Program-made: the position numbers and the translations under genes
The notes under the pieces: generated by a model
Seen by the model: only the letters and a program-made list of their open reading frames with translations
What the model was told of the DNA's origin: nothing
Database searches by the model: none
Assembly: GCF_024679245.1 (NCBI RefSeq)
Contig: NC_090178.1
Location: forward strand, 24,717,703 to 24,781,702
Length of the DNA: 64,000 nucleotides
Reading direction: 5' to 3'
Origin: Pseudorasbora parva
Lineage: Eukaryota > Chordata > Actinopteri > Cypriniformes > Gobionidae
Part shown: one piece after another, positions 28,680 through 40,865 of the stretch
Layout of the letters: each line of letters starts with the position of its first letter
Position numbering within the stretch: the first letter of the stretch is position 1

Positions 28680-31617
28680 CTATGTGTATGCCATAGTAAA
28701 GAGATGTGTTTTTAGTCTAGATTTAAACTGACAGAGTGTGTCTGCTTCTCGAACAATGCTAGGAAGACTATTCCACAGTTTAGGAGCTAAATAGGAAAAT
28801 GATCACCCGCCTGCAGTTGATTTAGATATTCTAGGTATTATCAACTGGCCAGAGTTTTGAGACCGCAATAGACGTGATGGAGTATAATGCGTTAAGAGCT
28901 CGCTTAAGTACCGGGGAGCTAAACTATTTAGTGCTTTGTAAGTAATAAGCAAGATTTTAAAATGTATGCGATGTTTAATAGGGAGCCAGTGCAATGTTGA
29001 CAGAACTGGTCTAATATGATCATACTTCCTGGTTCTAGTAAGAACTCGAGCTGCTGCATTTTGGACCAGCTGGAGTTTGTTTATTAAGCAAGCAGGGCAA
29101 CCACCCAGTAGAGCATTACAATAATCTAGCCTTGAGCTCATGAACGCATGTACTAACTGTTCAGAATTTTGCATTGAAAGCATGTGCCGTAATTTAGATA
29201 TATTTTTAAGATGATAGAATGCGGTTTTACAGATGCTAGAAACGTGGCTTTCAAATGAAAGATTGGTATCAAAGAGCACACCCAGGTTCCTCACTGATGA
29301 CGAGGGCTTGACAGAGCAGTCATCAAGTGTTAGACAGTATTCTCGGTTACTACTTGTGGAGCTTTTCTGTCCAATAATTAAAAATTCAGTTTTATCTGAA
29401 TTAAGTTGCAGGAAATTACTATTCATCCAATTTTTTATATCAGCTATGCATTCCGTTAATCTTGTGAATTGGTAGGTTTCGTCAGGGCATGAGGAAATAT
29501 AGAGCTGAGTATCGTCAGCATAACAATGAAAACTAACGCCATGCTTCCTAATGATATCTCCCAGTGGTAGCATATACAGGGTGAAAAGCAACGGTCCTAA
29601 CACAAGGCCTTGCGGTACCCCATACTGAACTTGTGATCGGTGTGACATCTCTTCATTTACTGCTACAAACTGATAACGGTCAGATAAGTACGATTTAAAC
29701 CATGCCAAAGCAGTTCCACTAACGCCAGCATAATTTTCGATTCTATTCAGAAGAATATTGTGATCGATAGTATCGAATGCAGCGCTAAGATCGAGTAACA
29801 CTAATAGAGAGATACAACCACGATCAGATGATAAGAGTAAATCATTTGTAACTCTAATTAGAGCAGTCTCAGTGCTATGATACGGTCTAAATCCTGACTG
29901 GAAATCCTCACATATACCATTTCTTTCTAAAAAGGAACATAATTGTGAAGACACAGCCTTTTCTAGTATTTTTGATAGAAACGGTAGATTCGAGATTGGC
30001 CTGTAATTGACTAAATCTTTAGGATCAAGTTGCGTTTTTTTAATAAGTGGTTTAATTATAGCCAACTTAAAAGTTTTCGGTACATATCCTAATGTCAAAG
30101 ATGAATTAATGATATTAAGCAGAGGATCTATGACCTCTGGAAGTATCTCTTTTAATAGCCTAGTCGGTATAGGGTCAAGCATACATGTTGTTGATTTTGA
30201 TGATTTTACAAGTTTAGCCAATTCTTCTCCTCCTATAGTAGTGAATGAGTGTAATTTTTCCTCAGTGACACTACAATGCTCTGTCTGAAGTGATAATGTA
30301 GTAGACGGCTGCATGGTTATAATTTTATTCCTAATATTATCAATCTTACTAGTAAAGAAGTTCATAAAGTCATTACTGCTGTGTTGTTTACAAACATCAA
30401 AGGTTGAAGCTTTACTTTTTGATAATTTAGCCACTGTATCGAATAAATACTTAGGGTTGTGTTTGTTTTCTTCTAAAAGAGTTGAGAAATAAGCAGATCA
30501 AGCAGTTTTTATGGCCTTTCTGTATGCAATCATGCTCTCTTTCCACAAATTGCGAAAAACCTCCAGTTTTGTTTTCTTCCAGCTGCGCTCCATTTTTCTG
30601 GCTGCTGTTTTAAGGGCCCGAGTGTGCTCGTTGTACCACGGCGTTGGATTATTTGCTTTAATCTTCTTTAAGCGCCGGGGAGCAACTATGTCTGAAGTGC
30701 TAGTAAAGAGAGAGTCAATAGTTTCTGTTGCAGCATCAAGTTCCTCTTGGCTATCTGTAATGCTGAGGAGATGGAACTGATGAGGAAGATTATGTACAAA
30801 GCAATCTTAAGTCGCAGCGGTTATCGTCCTGCCATATTTAAAGCGAGGGGATAGCTTTGCAGCCTTAGGTAAATTAAGTATACATGATATTAGGTAATGA
30901 TCTGAGATTTCATCGCTCTGCTGCAGAATTTTAACAGTATCAACATTTATTCCATGTGACATTATTAGATCTAAAGTATGATTAAGGCGATGAGTGGGTC
31001 CCGATACGTGTTGTCTAACTCCAATAGAGTTTAGAATGTCTCTAAATGCCAATCCCAATGCGTCTTTTTCATTGTCTACGTGGATATTAAAATCCCCAAC
31101 AATTAGTACTTTATCTACAGCTAATACTAACTCTGATACAAAACCAGCAAATTCTTTGATAAAGTCTGTATTGTGCCCTGGTGGCCTGTATACAGTAGCC
31201 AACACAAATGTCAGACGGGATTTATCATTTACACTACACAGCGTTACATAAAGCACCAAAACTTCTTTCAGTAATACTGAAAATATTATTATAAATTATA
31301 GCAACACCTCCCCCTTTACCTTTCAGACTTGGCTCATGTTTGTAACAATAATCTCGGGGGGTGCACTCATTTAAAGTAATGTAATCATCAGGTTTTAGCC
31401 AGGTTTCTGTCAAGCACAGCACATCTAAGTTATGATCTATAATCATATCATTGACAACAAGCGTTTTTGGCGAAAGGGATCGAATATTCAGCAACCCAAG
31501 CTTTATCAATTGTTCATCCGTATTATATCTGTTGTTTATTTGTTGGACATCAATTAAATTTTTACTGTTGAATGGTTTTGATGTTTTTTTGTATTTACTA
31601 ATTCGGGGAACAGACAC
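28680..31617 (-). pseudogene. LINE ORF2 (endonuclease + reverse transcriptase), disrupted
   Basis: Apurinic-type endonuclease motifs: [41 protein letters not shown] and SDHYLI. Reverse transcriptase motifs follow: FQSGFRPYHSTETAL, LDLSAAFDTIDH, GVPQGLVLGP, CYADDTQLY, LNSDKTEFLIIG, then a C-terminal region ending KTHLFTMAYT. Stops interrupt the frame at 30,807-30,809 (TAA), 30,498-30,500 (TGA) and 28,803-28,805 (TGA), with a one-base frameshift near 31,250. Both TGAs look like CGA codons lost by CpG decay. The RT domain between them is open for 543 codons. The protein would nick target DNA and prime cDNA synthesis there. Confidence 0.92.
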
Positions 31618-31749
31618 AGTCTCTATATGATAATATCTAGGTGAAAGAGTCTCTATGTGCTGGGATTTAGCTGACTTTGGTGACGTGAGACAGCTAGCAG
31701 ACGGTTGGTTTAGCCAGTTTGTCTGCTTCCTGACCTGGGCCCCAGTGAG

Positions 31750-32605
31750 TCAAGGTTTAGCTCTAAGACTATGTGCCAAATTACTAGAGAGAAGAGCAGC
31801 ACCAGCCCAGGAGGGATGAATGCCGTCTATCTTCAACAGGTCAGGTCTGCCCCAAAAACTTTTCCAATTGTCTATGAAACCTATGTTATTTTGCAGACAC
31901 CACTTAGACAACCAGCCATTGAGTGATGATAATCTGCTAACTATTTCATCACTCCTTTTCGCAGGGAGAGGACCAGAGAAAACCTTTTGACATCGTACTT
32001 GCGAGTTTACACACCTCTTTAATGTTAATTTTGGTGATCACCGACTGGCGAAGTCGAACATCATTAGTGCCAACATGAATAATAATCTTAGAGAATTTAC
32101 GATTAGCTTTAGCCAGCACTTTTAAATTTGCTTTGATGTCAGGCGCTCTGGCTCCTGGTAAACATGTGACTATGGTGGCTGGTGTCTCTATTTTCACATT
32201 CCGTGTAATAGAATCGCCAATAACTAGGGCACTTTCAACAGGATCCTCAGTGGGTGCGTCACTGAGTGGGGAGAACCTGTTTGATGTTCTAATCGTAACG
32301 GAAGAGCGGTTTTTTGATCCGCGACTATGCTTTCTCATCGTCACCCAGCCCTGCTGCGCGGGCTCAGCCGGAACCAAACAATGAGTGTTCACTAAGCTAG
32401 TCGCATCCAAAGCAGTTTCTAAAGCTGTTACATTCTCACTACTCTCACATAAAGCTTGGATGCGTGTCTCTAAATCTGAAATCTTCTCCGTCAGCCTAAT
32501 TAATTCCTTACATTTATCACATGTGAAGCCCTGTTCGCCAACGGAGATAGATATGCTAAACATGTAGCATGCAGTGCAAGTGACAATGACAGGAGAAGAA
32601 GACAT
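31750..32605 (-). pseudogene. LINE ORF1 with C-x2-C finger, coiled coil and SGNH esterase
   Basis: N-terminal Cys pairs (CTAC and CDKC, about residues 10-36) precede a short coiled coil ([18 protein letters not shown]). Then comes an SGNH-hydrolase-like domain with [10 protein letters not shown] (Ser), [11 protein letters not shown] (Gly/Asn) and, after a frameshift near 31,975, DGIHPSWAG (Asp-His) just before the stop at 31,750. ORF1 proteins with an esterase domain are known in fish L2 and CR1 elements; they bind nucleic acid and lipid and help form the ribonucleoprotein. The frameshift separates the catalytic Ser from the Asp-His pair, so this copy cannot make an active enzyme. Confidence 0.86.
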
Positions 32606-32930
32606 GGCTTACCGTATTTGTTGATGAATCCAAAACTTACCACAGTTGTCTGATGGAGTCTTTTTAATAATCCAACTCACCACAGTTGTCTAAAGAACTC
32701 AGAAAACAGGAGACCCGGATGCTGGGATGGAAAGCTACCAGGCTAGCGAAAAACTAACGTGTGGTAGTGATTTAGATTAAAAGCTAGTAATGTCAAATTT
32801 AAATTGATAGGCTATATTAAACACTATATGATGAGTAAGTTATATTTAGCAGTGTAAATTACAAAGAAAATATATCAAATAGAGATTCAAACACAGCTAT
32901 ACAGAGCTACAAACACTGTGGTGGCAGCTA

Positions 32931-33670
32931 GTGATGGGACATCTGAAGCGAGGCTCCGGAGTTTGTGTCAAGCAAAAAGGGGCGTTCCAGATGAAGCCCC
33001 GATTCGATGCTTGTATCGTTTCCGTGAAAATCACGTGACAATGACAAACGAGGCCTCGTTTTCTTTTGAATACGTCATTGCTTCATTCTGAGTATCGCTT
33101 TCGGATAAAAGTGGATCGAACCCAGCAAGCAATAGCCGTCATTTCACCGTCTAGGTTAACTATAGACCTGATATAGTCCGGCTATGAGTAGACCACTTTT
33201 AGCCAAAAGAATCTTGAATTTGGTTACATCCAATTTTTGTCCAAACAACTTGTGAGATGTATGATATTTCATCATGTAAGCAAAGTTAACAGTGATTACA
33301 AGGTGTTTGGTATCATTTCTTTAACATGATATGTGCATAGGCTGTGTGTAGCCACGGTTTAGCTCCTATACAGACCGGCTATTCGTAGCCCACTTTTAGT
33401 CAAAAGACAAAACTGATTAATTGTAGTTTTTGGCAATGTAGCACATGATATGGTTAATATTACATCATGTTCGCATTGTCAATAATATCTGCAAGATGTG
33501 TCATTTCATGTCATGGTCTATCTGTAGCCACGATTTAGCTCTGAATTGGACGGGCTATGTGTAGTCTGCTTTTAGCCCACCCATTTGTAAACATTTGAAT
33601 TAGTTTTAGCTTTGCTGTCCCGCATAACATTCACTTAAAATGTAAGACAGTCAAAGAAAATCGTAAGCTA
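32931..33670. repeat. Unassigned repeat plus three degenerate ~180-bp tandem monomers
   Basis: After 200 bp of unassigned sequence (32,931-33,150), the motif cggctatnngtagnccacttttagcc recurs near 33,178, 33,370 and 33,548, each copy followed by an AT-rich tail. This gives a satellite-like period of about 180-190 bp. No gene is seen. Confidence 0.55.
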
Positions 33671-33679
33671 GATATATTT

Positions 33680-33704
33680 GAAAAAAAAAAAAAAAAAAAA
33701 AAAA
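33680..33704 (+). repeat. Poly(A) tract
   Basis: About 24 consecutive A. It may be the tail of a retroposed copy, but the upstream sequence was not identified. Confidence 0.7.
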
Positions 33705-33866
33705 GAATTACCACTCTCAACCGCTAGGTGGCAACTGTCGCCTGTACTACTGGCAACGGCAGATATCGCGAAAAACATTTCTGTCGGTTGGAGTGGATTT
33801 TTTTTTACACAAGAAGAGGAGAACGGAGAACAACAACGGGCAACAGCAAACGTTAAAGGACATTGT

Positions 33867-34554
33867 ATGGCGTTTAAATGAAGTCAAAAGTCGCGCGCAC
33901 GAAAACCACGAGCACGCGAATAAACCCAAGCGCGCAAAACAGACCCACGAGAGGAAAATAGCAACGCGAGAGCGCATCTGTGCACCCGCGAGAGCGCATA
34001 TGTGCAGCCGCGAGCGCATTTGTACACCGCGAGCGCGCATTTGTACACCGCGAGCGCGCGAAACAGTATTTAGGGGCGGAAATGAATATTAGCGCAAGCC
34101 CCTGCTGCCTAGCGCGCACAACTGCAAATGAGCGCTCGCGTGACTACTCAACACTCGCTCGCTCCTCGAGTTGACTTTTGACACTGTGAGGGCGGGGCAA
34201 TGACTTTTGTCTTCCCACCTGTGATTGGTCTTTTGTTTAATCAGTTTTACTCTTCTTTAAACATGTAGCAGCAGGACTAGGACAAGGCACGTTTTAAGGA
34301 ACCATTATGTCGGACCCTGAGTAGGTAATTTAATTTTTAAGTCTTTGTGTTTCGAGTGCAATATATTCAATATATGAAATTGTATTGTACAATTTCGAAG
34401 GTATTTTGTTTACAATCATCTTGAATAGTTTGTATAGGACCTTAACACTTAAAAAAGATAAGCTAATTTAAGATAAAGCTGACTAACCCATAAATGTAGG
34501 ATGTTAAAGGTTAGTTTTGACCTACATTGACAATATACAGTAAATAAATCATCG
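33867..34554 (+). repeat. Terminal inverted repeat, unit 1 left
   Basis: Begins atggcgtttaaatgaagtca. Bases 33,955-34,065 hold a CpG-rich run of ~20-bp repeats built on cgcgagcgcatttgtacacc. It ends in an AT-rich part at gtaaataaatcatcg. The run of short repeats differs in number among the four copies. Confidence 0.88.
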
Positions 34555-35660
34555 CTGAGTAGCATTTCTAGCTACTTAACAAAGCTAGTATCCTAATGTA
34601 TAAACAAAGCAGCGTAAATGCATCTTTGTGATTTATTTATCTGACACATGGTGCTGGATGTTCCGCTTGTGCCCGTATAAGGTCAAAGAGCTCTTGCAAA
34701 GCCTGGGTGATACCACCCATTGGGCCACTGAATCTGCATTAACGACAACAGCTGGGGCAACAGCCTTAGTCCTAATGGGTTGTTATCATAGCTATCAAAA
34801 TCCAGTGTTTTGTATTTTGCGTACGTGAGTTTTTGTTGTACATGTCTATTAAAAAAAAATTAAAAATTAAAAAAATGTACTGTGCTAATTAATTGAGATT
34901 TCTTACAGCTCTTACAGGTTGTTGGCCTTGTCTGTTTCGTTGCTTCTATTACTCTCCCCTTTTTTGTAAGTCGCTTTGGATAAAAGCGTCTGCTAAATGA
35001 TTAAATGTAAATGTAAATGATAGCAGGGGATACTTGTATGTGACTGGACAGGGCCTCCAGAATATACAGCTCCTGACGACACAGAAACTCCAGATAATCT
35101 AAATCCAGTGGTATTGTGCTGAAGGCCTGTTGCAACTTGTGTAAAAGATTTGCCAAAAAGTGGTGTCTTAGCTATTGACAGAACAAAGAATAATTAATGA
35201 GATGTTAAGATACCATGTCACTTTTGTGATAAACACACTTCAAAAGTTGAAAGGGTTACATTATCTCTACTCATCCTTTGAGTCCAGGAAAGTATTAAAA
35301 AAAAATAGATAATGAGCATCAAAGTTTGATTTTACTTACTAATTTCCCTATTTCAAACATGGTCTTAGTAGTAAATCTATCAAAATTATTTTCTTAATTG
35401 TTTGCATATAGGATGACAGAAAACATCAAAACGTCACTTTTTTTTGTTTTACACTTTTTACAGGGTCACATAGACCATCAGCAGAAAAACGCTTTCAGTG
35501 ATGTAACCGTTAAGTTTCACTAATGCCGTTTGTAATGTGTTCTAATCATTTTATAAACGGCATTACGATAATAGCAATAGGGGTCGGTGCTGTGGTTTGA
35601 ATAAATTACAAAGATTGCATTTACGCTGCTTTGTTTAGTACATTATTGATGTACTTAATG
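34555..35660. other. Middle of palindrome unit 1
   Basis: AT-rich with no credible frame. It contains a short tail common in fish retroposons (aagtcgctttggataaaagc and gtctgctaaatg, about 34,969-35,020). It holds the uninterrupted site cccgtataaggtcaaag (34,670-34,686), which carries a hAT insertion in unit 2. The sequence is repeated inverted at 37,003-39,244. Confidence 0.75.
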
Positions 35661-36325
35661 CGATGATTTATTTACTGTATATTGTCAATGTAGGTCAAAA
35701 CTAACCTTTAACATCCTACATTTATGGGTTAGTCAGCTTTATCTTAAATTAGCTTATCTTTTTTAAGTGTTAAGGTCCTATACAAACTATTCAAGATGAT
35801 TGTAAACAAAATACCTTCAAAATTGTACAATACAATTTCATATATTGAATATATTGCACTCGAAACACAAAGACTTAAAAATTAAATTACCTACTCAGGG
35901 TCCGACATAATGGTTCCTTAAAACGTGCCTTGTCCTAGTCCTGCTACATGTTTAAACAAGAGTAAAACTGATTAAACAAATGACCAATCACAGGTGGGAA
36001 GACAAAAGTCATTGCCCCGCCCTCACAGTGTCAAAAGTCAACTCGAGGAGCGAGCGAGTGTTGAGTAGTCACGCGAGCGCTCATTTGCAGTTGAGCGCGC
36101 TAGGCAGCAGGGGCTTGCGCTAATATTCATTTCCGCCCCTAAATACTGTTTCGCGCGCTCGCGGTGTACAAATGCGCGCTCGCGGTGTACAAATGCGCTC
36201 TCGCGGCTGCACAGATGCGCTCTCGCGTTGCTATTTTCCTCTCGTGGGTCTGTTTTGCACGCTTGGGTTTATTCGCGTGCTCGTGGTTTTCGTGCGCGCG
36301 ACTTTTGACTTTATCTAAACGCCAT
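35661..36325 (-). repeat. Terminal inverted repeat, unit 1 right
   Basis: Inverted copy of 33,867-34,554, ending at the palindrome centre. It is the least faithful of the four copies near the centre (tttatctaaacgccat). Confidence 0.88.
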
Positions 36326-37002
36326 ATGGCGTTTAAATAAAGTCAAAAGTCGCGCGCACGAAAACCACGAGCACGCGAATAAACCCAAGCGCGCAAAACA
36401 GACCCACGAGAGGAAAATAGCAACGCGAGAGCGCATCTGTGCAGCCGCGAGCCCATTTGTACACCGCGAGCGCGCATTTGTACACCGCGAGCGCGCATTT
36501 GTACACCGCGAGCGCGCGAAACAGTATTTAGGGGCGGAAATGAATACTAGCGCAAGCCCCTGCTGCGCACAACTGCAAATGAGCGCTCGCGTGACTACTC
36601 AACACTCGCTCGCTCCTCGAGTTGACTTTTGACACTTTGAGGGCGGGGCAATGACTTTTGTCTTCCCACCTGTGATTGGTCATTTGTTTAATCAGTTTTA
36701 CTCTTGTTTAAACATGTAGCAGGACTAGGACAAGGCACGTTTTAAGGAACCATTATGTCGGACCCTGAGTAGGTAATTTAATTTTTAAGTCTTTGTGTTT
36801 CGAGTGCAATATATTCAATATATGAGATTGTATTGTACAATTTCGAAGGTATTTTGTTTACAATCATCTTGAATAGTTTGTATAGGACCTTAACACTTAA
36901 AAAAGATAAGCTAATTTAAGATAAAGCTGACTAACCCATAAATGTAGGATGTTAAAGGTTAGTTTTGACCTACATTGACAATATACAGTAAATAAATCAT
37001 CG
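36326..37002 (+). repeat. Terminal inverted repeat, unit 2 left
   Basis: Starts atggcgtttaaataaagtca at the palindrome centre and matches the unit 1 left repeat. It has three consecutive cgcgcatttgtacaccgcga-type repeats. Confidence 0.88.
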
Positions 37003-37978
37003 CATTAAGTACATCAATAATGTACTAAACAAAGCAGCGTAAATGCAATCTTTGTAATTTATTCAAACCACAGCACCGACCCCTATTGCTATTATCGTAA
37101 TGCCGTTTATAAAATGATTAGAACACATTACAAACGGCATTAGTGAAACTTAAGGGTTACATCACTGAAAGCGTTTTTCTGCTGATGGTCTATGTGACCC
37201 TGTAAAAAGTGTAAGTGACGTTTTGATGTTTTCTGTCATCCTATATGCAAACAATTAAGAAAATAATTTTGATAGATTTACTACTAAGACCATGTTTGAA
37301 ATAGGGAAATTAGTAAGTAAAATCAAACTTTGATGCTCATTATCTATTTTTTTTTAATACTTTCCTGGACTCAAAGGATGAGTAGAGATAATGTAACCCT
37401 TTCAACTTTTGAAGTGTGTTTATCACAAAAGTGACATGGTATCTTAACATCTCATTAATTATTCTTTGTTCTGTCAATAGCTAAGACACCACTTTTTGGC
37501 AAATCTTTTACACAAGTTGCAACAGGCCTTCAGCACAATACCACTGGATTTAGATTATCTGGAGTTTCTGTGTCGTCAGGAGCTGTATATTCTGGAGGCC
37601 CTGTCCAGTCACATACAAGTATCCCCTGCTATCATTTACATTTACATTTAATCATTTAGCAGACGCTTTTATCCAAAGCGACTTACAAAAAAGGGGAGAG
37701 TAATAGAAGCAACGAAACAGACAAGGCCAAAAACCTGTAAGAGCTGTAAGAAATCTCAATTAATTAGCACAGTACATTTTTTAAATTTTTAAATTTTTTT
37801 TAATAGACATGTACAACAAAAACTCACGTACGCAAAATACAAAACACTGGATTTTGATAGCTATGATAACAACCCATTAGGACTAAGGCTGTTGCCCCAG
37901 CTGTTGTCGTTAATGCAGATTCAGTGGCCCAATGGGTGGTATCACCCAGGCTTTGCAAGAGCTCTTTGACCTTATACG

Positions 37979-39117
37979 CAGAGGTGGTAAAAGTACTCAA
38001 AAGTTATACTCGAGTGAAAGTATATATACCTAAATAAAAAAATACTCCAGTAAAAGTAGAAAGTCCTCCATTCAAACATCACTTGAGTAAAAGTACAAAA
38101 GTATCAGATTTAAAACGTACTCAAGTACCGAAAGTAAAAAGTAAATATTCAAATTAACTGTAAATATCAATAATTAAGCAGATAAAATCTTTTGGGACTG
38201 ATCTGCAATGCTTTAATTGAACAAATGATAAGATTAGATACTGCAATTAAGAATTTGTTAGATTTGCAATTAATACGAGACAATGAAGCACCTTAACGCA
38301 GTATAGGGGTTAAACTTAAAATAGACATGTTCCATAACATTAGCTCCATAAAACAGATGAGGAGCAAGATACTATTAACTAATTCAAAATTAATTCAAAA
38401 GCCATAACCACAATGACATGTTACGTAACAATTAGTTAATAGTCATGTGCCTCAACAAGTAAAGTCATACTATAATTTTGTCAATTGTTATGATTAATTA
38501 AACAGACAACTGAGGGTCGGAATGCATGGCTTTGAATACATGAATTTACATTATTAGTTAATCTAATGTGTTATTAGGGAATTAATGATGTCATATTTAA
38601 TTAATAGCAATTCATATATTACTTAATCTATTAATCATAGAGAATGTTCATTAGTTGCTGATGCAGTAATCATTAATAAATGGTTTAGTTCTTCATTAGT
38701 AATACATTAACTCATGATTATCTGTGCATTAGTTAGGCATGAATTATAATAGTGCACCTGTATTGTAAAATGTTACCAATGTTTTCATAGTAAATTGTGT
38801 GCCGCAAAATAAAAAGTTGGGGAAACACTGAGCTAACGTTAGTGTGGCAAACCTGACTTGCCAGCTTTTCCAAGTCTATACCCGACTGGATCATCCATGA
38901 CCGACCAGACCGGTTTGGAAATCAAGTGTAATAAATACTTAATACTTGGAGCGGGCATGGGGAAATGTATTGGAGTAAAAAGTAAACTTTGCCTTTAATA
39001 TTGTAGTGGAGTAAGAGTAAAAGTAGATGCAAACAAAATATACTCAAGTAAAGTACAGATCCCCGAAAAAAATACTTAAGTATCAAAGTATTTTTACTTG
39101 ATTACTTACCACCCCTG
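37979..39117. mobile_element. hAT-type non-autonomous element inside the palindrome
   Basis: 1,139 bp starting cagaggtggtaaaagtactc and ending in the complement of caggggtggtaagtaatcaa. Flanked by perfect 8-bp duplicates CTTATACG (37,971-37,978 and 39,118-39,125). Unit 1 of the palindrome keeps the same site with one copy of that octamer. There is no transposase frame. It inserted after the dimer formed, or into one unit before the other was copied without it. Confidence 0.92.
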
Positions 39118-39244
39118 CTTATACGGGCACAAGCGGAACATCCAGCACCATGTGTCAGATAAATAAATCACAAAGATGCATTTACGCTGCTTTGTTTATA
39201 CATTAGGATACTAGCTTTGTTAAGTAGCTAGAAATGCTACTCAG

Positions 39245-39951
39245 CGATGATTTATTTACTGTATATTGTCAATGTAGGTCAAAACTAACCTTTAACATCC
39301 TACATTTATGGGTTAGTCAGCTTTATCTTAAATTAGCTTATCTTTTTTAAGTGTTAAGGTCCTATACAAACTATTCAAGATGATTGTAAACAAAATACCT
39401 TCGAAATTGTACAATACAATTTCATATATTGAATATATTGCACTCGAAACACAAAGACTTAAAAATTAAATTACCTACTCAGGGTCCGACATAATGGTTC
39501 CTTAAAACGTGCCTTGTCCTAGTCCTGCTACATGTTTAAACAAGAGTAAAACTGATTAAACAAATGACCAATCACAGGTGGGAAGACAAAAGTCATTGCC
39601 CCGCCCTCAAAGTGTCAAAAGTCAACTCGAGGAGCGAGCGAGTGTTGAGTAGACACGCGAGCGCTCATTTGCATTTGTGCGCGCTAGGCAGAATGGGCTT
39701 GCGCTAGTATTCATTTCCGCCCCTAAATACTGTTTCGCGCGCTCGCGGTGTACAAATGCGCGCTCGCGGTGTACAAATGCGCTCGCGGCTGCACAGATGC
39801 GCTCTCGCGGGTGCACAGATGCGCTCTCGCGGGTGCACAGATGCGCTCTCGCGTTGCTATTTTCCTCTCGTGGGTCTGTTTTGCGCGCTTGGGTTTATTC
39901 GCGTGCTCGTGGTTTTCGTGCGCGCGACTTTTGACTTCATTTAAACGCCAT
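39245..39951 (-). repeat. Terminal inverted repeat, unit 2 right
   Basis: Inverted copy of the 33,867 repeat, the longest of the four, with two additional gggtgcacagatgcgctctc repeats. It ends cgccat. Confidence 0.88.
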
Positions 39952-40054
39952 AGACGTGTCCCCCTCACTTTTAATAAAATGTATTTTCGTCCCCCGCACT
40001 TTTACTAGGTCTCACCGATCCTAGTCGACCCGCTCCGAGCAGGATTCGAACCGG
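39952..40054 (-). ncRNA. tRNA-like SINE fragment, 3' part, interrupted
   Basis: Read on the minus strand, ggttcgaatcc (40,043-40,053) is a good pol III B box, followed by ctgctcggagcgggtcgac and a G-rich tail. Its upstream half seems to resume at 45,623, after the 5.6-kb element. The T stem pairs at four of five positions. I interpret it as a tRNA-derived retroposon rather than a functional tRNA. Confidence 0.45.
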
Positions 40055-40750
40055 CCCAGACAGCAAAATGTATTTGGGCCAGATTTGGGCCAGGTCTTCA
40101 TTAGCATTTGGCGCAGGTCCGCTAAACGGACCTGGGCCGGGGTCATCCTTTCCAACGGCCCAATACCGGAACAGGTTGGAATTACGGATCAGAGACAGAT
40201 CTGGGCCAGAACTGGCCCAGTACAGTTATTAAAGCCATGACGTGTGGTGCGGATCTGGCCCAGATCCGCTACTCATATTTTACATCTGGGGCTCATCTGG
40301 CCCTGGTCTGTGATGCATATTTAAGCTATCAGACAAACACGGCCCACACAATTTGTACATTTCAAAATATTTTTATTTTATTTTAAAAAGGCAAAAAGAG
40401 AACAGTATGAACAACGGTCAACAACCATCTACGTGAATCCAGATGAAAAAAAAGAAAACACAAAACAATGCCAACCAATATATAATCAAGTGAGAGAAAA
40501 AAGATTAATGTTAAGTATTCAAATGACAAAAAAATATATATAATAAATAAATACAAAACCAAGTAAAACCTATTTTGAACACAATATTAATGTGCACACA
40601 TTTTACAGCACATTTGTTGGGTGCGATCGGGCAAAATGCAAATCAAATTGATGTCAAAAACTAAACGTCAATTTGACATCCACACATTGATGTTTTCTTG
40701 ACCACCAAAATAATGACACAAAATTAATAATAATACTTTTATTAATCAGT

Positions 40751-40788
40751 ATACATACATACATACATACATACATACATACATACAT
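40751..40788. repeat. (ATAC)n microsatellite
   Basis: About nine uninterrupted tetranucleotide repeats. Confidence 0.95.
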
Positions 40789-40865
40789 TTCATACAATAC
40801 TGGATTTTGTAAATTCAAATAAAAAAATTGCTTTATTGACATAAATCATACAATATTGCCAGAGC

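Larger units (their letters stand above)
27797..32930 (-). mobile_element. L2-type LINE, nearly full length, inactivated
   Basis: Minus-strand non-LTR retrotransposon of about 5.1 kb: ORF1 with an esterase domain, ORF2 with endonuclease and reverse transcriptase, and a 3' untranslated part ending in a short TCAA repeat (27,797-27,813) instead of poly(A), as in L2/CR1-like elements. The 5' boundary near 32,930 is approximate and no target duplication was identified. Both frames carry point lesions, so the copy is dead but not old. Confidence 0.87.
33867..39951. mobile_element. Giant palindrome: inverted dimer of a TIR element
   Basis: Two units in head-to-head arrangement: 33,867-36,325 (2,459 bp) and 36,326-39,951 (2,479 bp once a hAT and its duplication are removed). 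The second is the reverse complement of the first. The centre is cgccat/atggcg with no spacer. Each unit has its own ~670-700-bp terminal inverted repeats around a ~1.1-kb middle, so four copies of the terminal repeat alternate in orientation. The arms look well above 95% identical. No transposase frame is present. No convincing target duplication was seen at the outer ends. Confidence 0.9.

Noticed and set aside
33793..34174. Arg/Ala-rich frames in the CpG-dense palindrome termini (also near 39,622-40,008)
   Set aside because: Low-complexity reading of ~20-bp repeats in every frame; no consistent protein among the four terminal repeat copies.
40010..40054. Functional tRNA gene on the minus strand
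   Set aside because: Only the B box and an imperfect T stem are present; A box and acceptor stem are not contiguous, so it is treated as a tRNA-derived retroposon fragment.
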